Under the pieces are notes generated by a model, which made no database searches, was not told the DNA's origin, and saw only the letters and a list, made by a program, of their open reading frames with translations. DNA of 64,000 bases from Ciborinia camelliae (lineage: Eukaryota > Ascomycota > Leotiomycetes > Helotiales > Sclerotiniaceae). Below are positions 45,711 through 57,500 of this stretch, piece after piece (the stretch's first letter is position 1; every line of letters begins with the position of its first letter). The DNA lies in assembly GCA_025890175.1 (NCBI GenBank), contig JANPYM010000018.1, positions 74,071 through 138,070 of the forward strand, given 5' to 3'. The position numbers were made by a program, and so were the translations under genes.

Positions 45711-48700
45711 TCACAACGTCGGTGTTCTTGTCTCTTGCGCTGTCTGTCTCGAGTCTCTCCCCGGTCGTCCATCTAGGGGTTGGTGCCAACTATTGGGTGC
45801 TAATGATTATTGTTAGCATGTGGAAGATGTTTGGGAAGAGGAGATATGGTTACCTTGGAGAATATATCGATTCATCGCTTCTCTGAAACGACTTTTGTAT
45901 TCCTGTTTACATGTTAGACTATGCAATTGATACATGGGAAACTGGAAATTGAGCCAACCTTGGGTGAGGTGACGGTAGGACGATTGCGGCCACCACCAGC
46001 GAAACCACGGTCTGGGGTTGTTGGTTAGTATTAATGTATGGGTAGTATTTGGTTTTGGATAAAATGTTACCTTTGATCCATGATTCTAATTTCTTGTCCC
46101 AGGTATAAGTACGGACTACATCTATAATTCCGACAACAAGTTCCTTTCGTGCCTTTATCGCGTAAGCATGATATAATCAGTCAGCTAAGGAGCACTCACC
46201 TCATCGACAGCTACCATTAGGGAATAGTCCATGACATCATTTCGTTGCAAGAAAAGGGTATCGTTGAAAATAGCAGATCGAAGAAGTTTCTTGGAATGCT
46301 ATGCGCAAATTAGCGATGGAATCTGCATTGCTATCATATTGCTTACCTCGCGTGCAAACAGAGGAGATTCGTAAATGAATTCAACCATGTTCTCATCCAA
46401 AAGTACCTCATTCTGCTCTCCCGTTGACTGAATCTTTCTATTTCGCATAGACCCTTTTAGGTCAAAGATGCGGGTAGGTGAACGGTCGTAGAATAGGTTC
46501 TCCATTACCAGTACATCCCACTTGATCTCGGTGCCTGTAGCAGGATTCTTTATGACAATCTGGAAGAAGCCAAGCATTTTGGCAATGGCGGTAGGTAGCT
46601 CGTGAAACAAAGCTTCGGATATAATGTTGAAATAAGCCGGCGCAAATTTGAGGAATGCCTGCGTCTCGATTTGTGATAGCTGCTTGAGGACCAGCCTATC
46701 GTCAAGTGTTTTCAAGAAAACTGATTTTGTCTTCCCACCTTTAGAATCCCACTTCAAGCATCGTGATAAAGATTCTATAATTCGATCTGCCACTCCGCAT
46801 TTTCTTCGCACAGCATCAAATTGTTCCGCAAAGAAAATTTTGCATTGCATTCTTGCCGAGGAATCAACAAACGAATATGCAAGATGTGTACCAGTGGCAC
46901 GCAGTAATGAAGTTTCGACCTCCGCTTGGTTAATACCATCTTCACAAATATCTGGTGTGTCACCTGTAGGCATAGGATCACGCTCTTGAGCTTTTGCGCA
47001 GGCTGGGCCTTGTTGTCGAAGATCATTCAGCTTAGCTCGATAATGTTCGGATGACAGGGTGAAAGCTATCAGCGAGCTTGGTTCATCTTCTCTAATGATG
47101 ACATCAGAATCAACAAATATATGTTCACCTGCGTTAATGGGGTACTCAAGTTGCGTCCAGCCACTGGCAGACCTCTCTGCCCAGAAATTAGTCAGCATCT
47201 TCATAAGACTAGACTTCTCATGCTTGGGTATTTCGAGCGGAAGATCAGCATTTGGTTTGCCCACACGAAGTGATTCAGCTAGCTCCACGGCATCTGGCAA
47301 GAGATCGATCAAAGAATGATCTGCGTCGCTGGCAACCCCTTCATCATCAGAACCAGTTTGGCTGAAGTTCTGATGACTGTCATCAGCTTCGGTGTCAGCA
47401 ATAGCCCCTTCAATGGCTGCAGAAGTGTCATTGGGTGAGTTCGGCTGGGTCTCGCTACTCGGGGGCTCCATGTTAAGTTTGGCAAGCCCTTCAGTCATGC
47501 TCGTAGATTCTGTACTAATATGAGTTGGTTCGGCGTCTAGAGAAACTTCGTCAGGGGGTCCACGCTCCTCGACAGCCTCGTTGATATCCTTGTATATCTC
47601 GACAATGGGCTTGGAGGATGCTTTGGGGAAAGCTCTTGATTGTGTGACTGTTGCTGCCATTCGTCTTCTGTCTCGCATACGTTCTTTCTCAAACTCTCTA
47701 CTCAACTGTTCAAAATGTTTTGCTAACGTCGTAACTTTAGACTCTTTCCGTTTCGCTTGAACAGATCTTGGAATCAAGGAATGCCCCCCCGCCTTACGAT
47801 TCTGCTTAAGCGAGCCTAAGCCTAACCTTTCCGACAATCTCTTATCCGTAGGCCTTACAGGTTCCGTTGTAGATGACTTCAAAGGTTCAATCAATGGGAT
47901 CTGGGTGTCGCTAGACTTGCGTGCATCTCCCAGCCGATGGTATGACTTGCCAGAAATCGGCTGCATGCGACGTAATGTATTCGCAGGCTGCGACTGAGTG
48001 CGATTGAGAGGAGGCGAAGCACCACTACGTCGCGATGTTGTACGTTCCGCTAGCCTTGGAATTCCAGACGTTTCCGACTGTAACTGACCTTGTTCAGCAG
48101 AAATTGACTGGTTTGCTTTGCGTAGCCTCTCAACTTTCTCCGATAAGGTTGCCTCTGAAGGCGTCGCCGGGATATCCACATCTGGAGGAGTCTCAATTTC
48201 AGACGGACTCGATGTGAGAAAGTCAGACGTATCTGCCGGTGTTAATATTTCTGAAGCAATCTGCTGGTCTGCGGCCTCTGGAATGGCGAGATCAAGATGT
48301 TCAACTCCTTCATGCTGAGTGGTTTGAACTCGTTCCTCAGATATAGATGGTTTGGTTTCATCGGGAAGCTGCGAATCCACAGTTGTCGGATTTTCAACGA
48401 AACTGTCTTCAACAGCTGCAGGTTGACCTTCAGGCGATTCCTCTCCGTCTGGACTTGGTTCTAGCGTCGTCTCTGGTATTGGGACAATGGACTTTTCTTC
48501 GACATCAGACAACGGTTCATTTGTTTCTACAGATACCAATGAGGTTTGAGATTCGTCTCGATCCATGAACATTTTCTTGAGTTGGATTGCGGCAAGGCGG
48601 CGGATATCCTTTTCTGAGGGAAAGAAGTTTCCATCGAAATTTTGGAAGGCATCATCCCACTCCGCTACCTTCTCTTGCATCGCTCTTACGGCTCTATTCA

Positions 48701-51700
48701 GTGGGATGATCTCATAATATTTCGATTCCATATATTTATCCTGCAATTTTCGCAACAGTGCGGTGTGCTCCTCATGCGCACGCTGCTTCAAGCGTTCTAT
48801 TTCAGCTTTACAATCGTCCGCCTTTTCGGGTGCCACGCTGTCAATGTTGATTCCCTTAATTCTAGAGATTACCGATGTCATGAATCGGTTCCATCGTTCT
48901 TCTATCTTCGTAAAAAGTTCGTTCTTCAATCTAAGATCATTATCTACTTTCCAGGTAATTCTTGTTCGAGGTACAACAATTTCCAGGAGGTCGATCGGAT
49001 CATAATGTATCCTAATGGCAACATTGCGAAAGCCAAAATACCGCAAATGATCACGGTGCAAATCATGGGGACAGAATCCTGCTCTGAGATGCAAATCACT
49101 GCTCCAGAAAGATAACTCTAGATACTTCCCAAAAGAGTATTTCCAAGTACTTTCAGACATGGGCATGACCTGAGTTTCCTTTTGACATTTTTTGCAATAG
49201 CTCCACATCAAGATGGAATCTTGAAGACCTTTGATCTTGCAAGGTGATCTATCAACGAATACGGTTATGCGGGCTTCGCCGTGGACGTAAGTTCGATGAT
49301 GCTCGGACATCTTGCGATCGCAGCCATTAAATGTACACGTCGTGTTGATCGTCAAGCACAGATCTTCCACGTATTGACCCAGTGTACAATCAGGATCTAT
49401 TTCAGTTGATATTTCGTGCTCAGTATAGAATGCGAGGGTAAGAAGGTCGGGTCCAGCGCAGGGAATTGAAGTTTCTGTGCAGACAACTGTATATAGCACA
49501 GTAATATTTTGGTGTCCATACGGATCAAAAAGGTTGAGATTTCCTTGGATATAATTTTCCCATTGACGGGTTTGCGTCTGGTAATTATGCAAAGCTTTGT
49601 CATATTCAGCATCATGTACAGCATGTAAAACCTCCATGATTTGCTTAGGTGCATTTTTGATACTTTCGTGAACCATATCGGGCTTTATAAGCTGGAATTT
49701 CTGCGGTTTCGATTTTTCTGTATCAGTCTGCTCTTCGAACGTGTCTTGGTCCCGAAGCCTTTTTAGATAAACAAGTCTTCGTTCCTGCTCTCTAGCTCTA
49801 ACCAATAGATATGGCTGCACAAACTTGACAAATGGAGATGCAGATAGTATTTTAGTTTGGTGCTTGGCAACCATATCGCTATAAAAGGTGGGCATGGGTA
49901 CATCTTCCGGTAGATGATCATCATGGGAAGCGTGAACGTGTGACTCATGGGCAGAGACCATTCTGGAAACCTCGGGATTTTGGTCGGTCGATATGGCGTT
50001 CTGAACTTCCATAACAGTCTCCGGGCTAACAAGAACCTTATCAGTGGGCATGCCTTCGCTATTGCCTAGTTCATCGTGAGGAGTGCTTTTGACCTTCTCC
50101 GATTCAGCGGCAGCCTGTAAAACATTGCTCGCTGCCACCACCGGATCCTGATGGGGTAAAGGATCTGATACTGTGCATTTCGAAGTCTGGCCGGTTTGTC
50201 TTGCAGGTGAAAGGTTGCCACTTTCTGCCACAGACGGAATCAGAACGAATTCGTCTCTCATTAAGCATGTTTCAAGCTTTAGGTTGTAAACCACGTATAC
50301 CATGAATTCGGTAATTTGCTTCATTTTAGCGAGAACGGGCATGCTAGCACCACGGAGAGCAATGGTACATCCTAACTCTTTTGGACATCCTGATAGATAG
50401 ATGTACGTCTTCTTTCTTCCCGGGATATCGCCATGGACATAGGTTTTCACATCAAAGCCAGAGCTTTTGCCAATATGTACTGGCTTTAGAGCTACCATAT
50501 CGATAGACGAGATAACCTCTGTCTGAGCACATCTTGAAACTGCCTCTATCACTGAGGGTTTAACATTGTAAATGACTGCAATATTTGCCTCGGCGAGATA
50601 TTGCAAGGCAAGCCCAGAAATATGCTTCTGGACCAGTAGAAGTTGGGGACGTAGGGATGCAATTCGATTTACCATATTTCTCAAAAATTCTTTCTCCTGG
50701 GCTATTACAGGCTCCAGACTCATGAAAGAAGATTGGTGGCGTTGGTATTCAATGGGAAATGATACAATAACAATACGGGGATTCGAAATGCTCCTGGGCA
50801 TGCTTTTCAATGCAAGGTTCTTGGTAAATACAACACCTGATACATAAGCGGTGTCGCCTGGTTTTCCTCCGGGTATCTTCTTCAGTTTAACATAATGACG
50901 GATATCTATGTCATCGCCGCGACGAACATCCGGGTTGACATCGTCTGTGCACTGGAGAAGAATCGGTATTAGAGCCTTCTCCCAGGAAGCAACGTTTGGA
51001 ACGTCGGCGTCTTCAAGTAACTGGTGCAGTAGCCGGCGAACATGATGCAAACTGGCATTGTTTAGCTCCACTGCAGGAGCCTTAGAATCTCGCATCGATG
51101 AACTTCGAGTCATTTTTGAAGGTATGCCGGCTGGGGTGGGCGGATCTGATAAATGTTCCGGTGTAGCAACCTCTTCACTTACATTCCCAAAGCCTTTCGC
51201 TAAGCTCGTTGGCTTCATTTGCCTTGGTGAGGGTCGAGTATGGTGCAAGGTATTACTAGCGACGCTCAGATTACGCCGACGATTCGGTCGTGTGAAAGCT
51301 CCCACTGTTGCGCTAGCATCTTCCAAGCCTCGGCTTGTAAAACTGATCCCACTGACACTTTTATCACCAGTCCTAGCCCTGTGTCTTTTAGTAGCGTTCA
51401 GCAGGGAGCCGAAACCTGCTCTGTCATTTTCAAATGCTGGAGTTGTGGTGTTACTATTGTTCAAAGTAGCAAAAATACTCATTTGTTCATCGGCACTTGA
51501 GCCTTCATCCGACATGTATGGTGCCAGATCGGGATCGATGATATTATCATCATGAAAGGCCGGTAGGCGCGTTCCTTTGCCAATATCATCAGTCAGTCCT
51601 CTATGAAATGGTGCTCTATCTCCGGCAGGGGTTTTAAAGCGCCCGAGAAAGTTGTGTTTTGACTGATGTCGTCTGTGGCTAGAAGATGGAGGTCTCGCAG

Positions 51701-53579
51701 CAGCAGACAAGGCTTTCAATGACCTAGATGAGCTTGGGCGACTCAACTGTGGTGCATCTATTTCTAGAATGGCCGAGCGCCTGTTGGAAGAATCACCAAT
51801 TCGTCGTGTAGCGGGAATTGCCATCATTGGAGTTGCCAGAGGTCTAGATTCATCTCCCATCTTCATTAAGTCAGTACCCTGACCCTCCGGCAAATCTATC
51901 TTGGTTGATGTGGAGGAGTCGAACTTGGCCTGTTGCGAATGGAAAAAGGTTGGCAAGCCTGATTCATCATCTGAATCCTCGGACCCGCTGCTATCGTGGC
52001 GCCTATTTATAATGTCGAGACAAGTTTTACACATTCGAAGTGAGCCTTGAACACCAAACCTTTGGCCTGAAATAGTATATGTGCATTTCGAGTCGAAGAT
52101 ACAACCGCAAGTTCGGCAATGATGTTTTCTGCGAAAGGCAGTAAAGGGATCACCGCATAAGAAACACTCCTTGCATATATCATCAGCCATCCAAAATTCT
52201 TTGCTCAGCACTTGCTTTCTCATTTGCTCCAAGCGAGCGCTGACCACTTCAGCGCTACCTCCATTTGTAGTGGTACCCGGTATGCGAGTTCTTCCAGAGT
52301 AGGTGCGTGAAGAACGCTCATCTACACCAAAAGAATCATGTCGCACATGATTATGTGCAGAAGTATGAATAGGACTAGCTTCAGCAGTACTGCGATCAGT
52401 TGAAGAGGCACGTGATGCCTGATATCCAGGAAGATGTGATTGTGTGATACGTTCGACGGCAGGGGTTCGCCTTGCATTTTCTGGAATCAAAAGACGTGGT
52501 ACCGCATTTGGCCTTGAATCAGAGGTCTTTATAGAAGAGAGTGCAGATGAGGCTGTTTTAGGGTTACCCATGGACTTGGCCCTTCCTGTAGTGCTGGCAT
52601 CATTAGTACGAAAACTAACATCTTGGGAATCTTTTTTGGAGTCAAAATTGCCTAGCGACATTCGCCCAGCAGACTCGGTTTTCATAGAGTCAAAATCAAA
52701 AGACTCCGAGTCGTCTAAAACGGAAGAATGGCCTGGAAAGCGCCTGCTTTCGGAGGCGCTAGTTGACCCAAACGTGCCAGGATGAGAGTAATCTGAAGCT
52801 GAAACTGGTTCAGACCTGTCCGAAACAATTTTCTTATTTACTTTGTCCGGAACATTCCCATCAGAACTTCCCAGCCGAGCCTTCTCCCCCTCTTTGAATG
52901 CAACCGCATTGACAGGTGCAACGGTGGGAACGATGACTGACGACGATGTAGTCTTCGCCATTGGATTGATAGGTCGGGTCGCCGATTTTGACGTTAAAGG
53001 TGCCGAGGAGAGCGAGGCTTTCGATGATTTCACAGCCTGTGACTGTATTTCGGACGAATTTCCCATGAAGGAAGATACGGTTGGAGACTGGAGCTGTGAT
53101 GATGCCGTGGAAAGTTGAATGGGTGAAGTAGTAAGGCCCGAATCCTCTCGTCCAGGACCGGAAGAACCCTTTGATGTCGGGGTGACATTGGATGCATTCT
53201 GACTTTTGACAGACGTCGTGTCGAAGCTTTCATTGTCACCTTTTACCGAAGAGCTTCCTGCTTTATCTTTTCCTACTCCAACTGCGCCTTTGAATCGACT
53301 GTATAGACCACTCAAACCATTCTGTATGATATCCCCAGCTAAACCTTTACTCTCAGGGTTCGAAGAGGATGGGGGTGGAGGGGCAAATTCGTTGAACGTA
53401 GTAAGGGTCTCCGACTGACAGGCAGTACTATGTATTTTATCAAGAGCTTGTGCCAATTGTTCCTTGTCGACGGGGGTGCCCCCAGGAAGTGATGTCAACG
53501 ATCCTCGACGTGATCGCGTCCCTAGCGGGATCAATAAAGGCACCCCCACAGAAGGCCTTGGAGAGTTATGAGATGACAT
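45711..53579 (-). CDS. fab1: 1-phosphatidylinositol-3-phosphate 5-kinase Fab1
   Basis: Six exons: 53579-46347, 46298-46200, 46152-46071, 46011-45959, 45902-45854 and 45799-45711; 2,534 aa. A disordered Ser/Thr-rich N-terminus leads into a FYVE finger near residues 455-530 (WMADDICKECFLCGDPFTAF, then RKHHCRTCG). A TCP1/Cpn60-like domain follows at about 900-1130, then a conserved Cys-rich region near 1400-1550, then a C-terminal PIPK kinase domain with DLKGS near 2373 and MDYSLMV near 2434. The enzyme makes PtdIns(3,5)P2 on vacuole/endosome membranes and controls vacuole size and sorting. A single-exon reading would stop at 46299, just after SPLFARE, losing MDYSLMV and the end of the kinase domain. 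The fourth donor (GTTGGC) is weak. Confidence 0.93.
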
Positions 53580-54552
53580 CTTCTCTGTTCACGCTGCTAC
53601 TCTCTAATTTGGGCTTTTGTAAATGTGATGGCGATTTCTAAGCTCTTGGTTCTTAGCAAATCGATGCTCTCGTATCCAGAGCAATTCAAGTATCGAATTC
53701 GATGAAGAAAGTTGTGCGACCGCTTCGACGGCTTTCAGTTTGCGTAATCATGTCATGGAGTTGAGGAGTCAGAGTCAGATAGGTTGCCTTGCGGAACGAA
53801 ATGTGCAGACGGCTCTTTGGGGTGAATGGATAGTCAGCCAAATGGGATGAAGGCGCTTGATAGAATCACTAACTGGAAAGTGGTGGCAGCATTTCTATGA
53901 CAATAATTATTGACGCATAACATTTAATAAACTATAACAGTATTTGTTTGCGCTTTGTAAGTAGGAAGACAGACTGTTATTAGGAAGGATCAATAGAAGG
54001 GATGGATGTACTTTATTAAAAGTGCGTGAGAGAGAGTACACTGAAACCTCCCTTCACCAGCAATTTGATAGCTAACCTTGGAAGCTATAGGTACCTATCA
54101 CCTGGGCAATATTCGATAAGGTTTTGATTGAGGTTTATCGGCGCATTCAAATCCCGAGATTCATCCGCCACATTATTAGCACTGCCACAAAGTGAGAGCG
54201 TGACTTGAGTGAGGACGCCTTGACCAATTCACTCCACCCCACTCCACTTCACTCTATCTCTACTCTGCCTACCTACGTATATTGGTTTCGCGAAACGCGT
54301 CTTCCAGAATATCATAACCCAACTCCAAGACGAAATAATTTCAATGAACAGTTATCTGCGAACCCCAACAACCATTATTGAAATGGAGATTTTTGCTACT
54401 TTCCGGAATTTCTGAATTCAACTACATGTGTTAACAGGATCCTTTGAATTTAGGAGTGAGCTTGCGATTTCAAATTCACGAAAACATAATTAAATTGGAT
54501 ATGATCGCGTTGGACATTTTGAATATTACCTACCGCGACCACTGTCATCATC
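53580..54552. promoter_or_regulatory. Divergent promoter region, fab1 / TPP1-like gene
   Basis: 973 bp between start codons, no gene. A CCACTCCACTTCACTC run occurs near 54235-54255. Nothing else recognised. Confidence 0.5.
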
Positions 54553-57500
54553 ATGTCTCTCATGCGAGGCTGGATCGCCCAGCATATTGAACGGTCTTTG
54601 GAAGAAGCATTGGTTTGGCTGAAGTCAATGCATGTTGAAGATAAAAATGTCGACAAGTCTCACAATCGATTCTCTTATGAGCAGGAGAAACTTACCATAA
54701 AGCTCGAAAAGCCTGGGTTGATTCAACTAATTAGCGTGAGTTCATCACTTGGTTCTCTTCCTAACAATACCATTTATTAACACATGTACAGACCGGATGC
54801 AGCAGAGCGCGGGATTCAATCCAATTCATGACCGTATCTGATGATATCACCGAGATCGGGGCAATATTCCAACAAGACTTTCTGAGTCAGTTTTTGGAAA
54901 AGAATAAAACAACACTCGAGGGGCTTGAGGGAGAGGTACTAGCAGCGGGTGATTGCCAATTGGTATGATGCTCTCGTCGGTTTGTAATAAGTTTCTAGTA
55001 GTACTAACTTCGACCTCTGATATGCGACTTCAATGTTGCAGTAGAGACACCGACCGGATTATACCTTTATATTCCAGCTTTCAAGCTCAAAGGAAAGCAA
55101 CGAACTTCGCCCTCGGCTCGTGCCATGGACATCGGAGGGACCATTAATAGCACACTGCTTACAATAAAGGCACTTTTGAATCCCAATGATTGCGACAACA
55201 ACTTTCACTCAACTCTCGAGCCTGGGTCTCAAAATTCTCTACCTTTTTCACACTCTGCTACATTTGCGACGCAAATCACGAACCGGATTGCGGAACCCCG
55301 AAAAGAAAGGAATGACATTTCTGGAGTTCAGGCGCCGGATGTTCTACGCCTTCTTCAACGAAATCAGAAGGCAGCCGCCCAAATCACAAATACTAGTCCC
55401 AAACTTAGCGAAACGGAGCAACCATTTGAGTCTGCCAATATTACGAGTGTAACACGGCCGCTTTCACTAAAGCCAAGCTCTGCTGCGACGAACTCGAAGA
55501 AAGTTAATCAAGCAGGAAACACAATAGAGGCACACATCCCACAGCTATCCCCCGAGCGTTCTATAGATAAACAAGAAATTGGAAGCGATAGCATACTTAG
55601 GAACAGAAAGTCTAGTGCAAACAATGCGAAGCTTAAGACTATTGGGTCTGCCACTGCGAACAGACATCATAACCGTCAGATTAAAGAAATCTATCTATTT
55701 CAGGAAAACTTAACATCCATCCCGCGTTCTTATGAACGTATTTCAAAAGAACAGATGAATAACTTGGAACGTGAGGAGGCATGGTTCTCATCGTCAGATA
55801 ATCATGCGTCTATACCTCCAAAAATCCTGGAAGCCCAGTTAAAGTTCCACCAGAAGCGGCTCGCTGCACAAGTTTCGGCTTTTCCTAAGAACCTGCTACA
55901 GAACACAGAAAGCCTCATTATGGATCAGGACCCGGAAGATGCCGAGGCAGAAGATAGTGAAGACGGTGATGATAATCATCATGGCGATCACATCTCCAAA
56001 GACTCTCACAAAGTTGCCGAAGAAGTTCCGTATACTCATGAACTTCCGCACCCTCAAATGACCATTGAAAATGACGAGGGTCATCAGCCAGATAGTGGGA
56101 CGAATGATGCGTCGGAGTGTTCTTGGCCCCCAAGCCCAGAAGCCCACTTGAAGCCTAGACAAGTGATTGGGGAAAACTATGCCTCCGATCCAATTTTAGC
56201 CCAAGACCATTTGATGCCACAACATATTCCGGCAATTGAGAATGGTGTTGGCATAACTAGTCCAATTGATTCTAATGAGTCAAATTCTGACCCTTTTCGA
56301 AAGCGCATGGTCAGCTCGCCACCCATCCCTACTGTTACGCAAGGCGAAGGAACTTCCGCTATTATGATGAAGGTCCCTACAGAATTAACTCTGAATCCAA
56401 CTAGTAGCCTTTCTGATGACGAGGAGATGGAGTTGGAAGTTCCGCATGTCCTAGGCGATGAAGTCCAGAGCAGCAACCCCCCTGTAAATGAATTCCCACG
56501 GATTTCACAACCTTCTCTGCCAGGAACCGCTCGGCATAAGTCTGCAGTACAAGTCGAAAAGACCCCGAGGCAGAGAAAACGCCCGAATGAAGAATTATCC
56601 TCGGATATTATTATTCCCGGAACTTATACTAGCTCACAAAACAAGCCCGATAAAGACAACCTATATATCCGTAAGTCCGGGATATTTTCATCACCGCGGC
56701 CCCCCAATCTACCCGAACAACTGATCGAAACCTTCGACGAGACATCTCAAAACAAGCATGGACGAAGCAACTCCAAGCTACAGGACCCTTGTGACCCACA
56801 GATATCAAAGTCCAATAATGATATAATCCACCAGAGTATATCGAGAGCTCACCCTCATTTGTCTCTACAAATTCCCAATCTCGATGGAACTTCTGATGTT
56901 CCAACCTCTCCTGGTAGAAGCTCTTCCATGAATTCTTCGCCACCAAGTCGAATTTCTCCAGAGCAAAAATATAACAAGGGCCGTTCTGNNNNNNNNNNAG
57001 GAATGACATTTCTGGAGTTCAGGCGCCGGATGTTCTACGCCTTCTTCAACGAAATCAGAAGGCAGCCGCCCAAATCACAAATACTAGTCCCAAACTTAGC
57101 GAAACGGAGCAACCATTTGAGTCTGCCAATATTACGAGTGTAACACGGCCGCTTTCACTAAAGCCAAGCTCTGCTGCGACGAACTCGAAGAAAGTTAATC
57201 AAGCAGGAAACACAATAGAGGCACACATCCCACAGCTATCCCCCGAGCGTTCTATAGATAAACAAGAAATTGGAAGCGATAGCATACTTAGGAACAGAAA
57301 GTCTAGTGCAAACAATGCGAAGCTTAAGACTATTGGGTCTGCCACTGCGAACAGACATCATAACCGTCAGATTAAAGAAATCTATCTATTTCAGGAAAAC
57401 TTAACATCCATCCCGCGTTCTTATGAACGTATTTCAAAAGAACAGATGAATAACTTGGAACGTGAGGAGGCATGGTTCTCATCGTCAGATAATCATGCGT

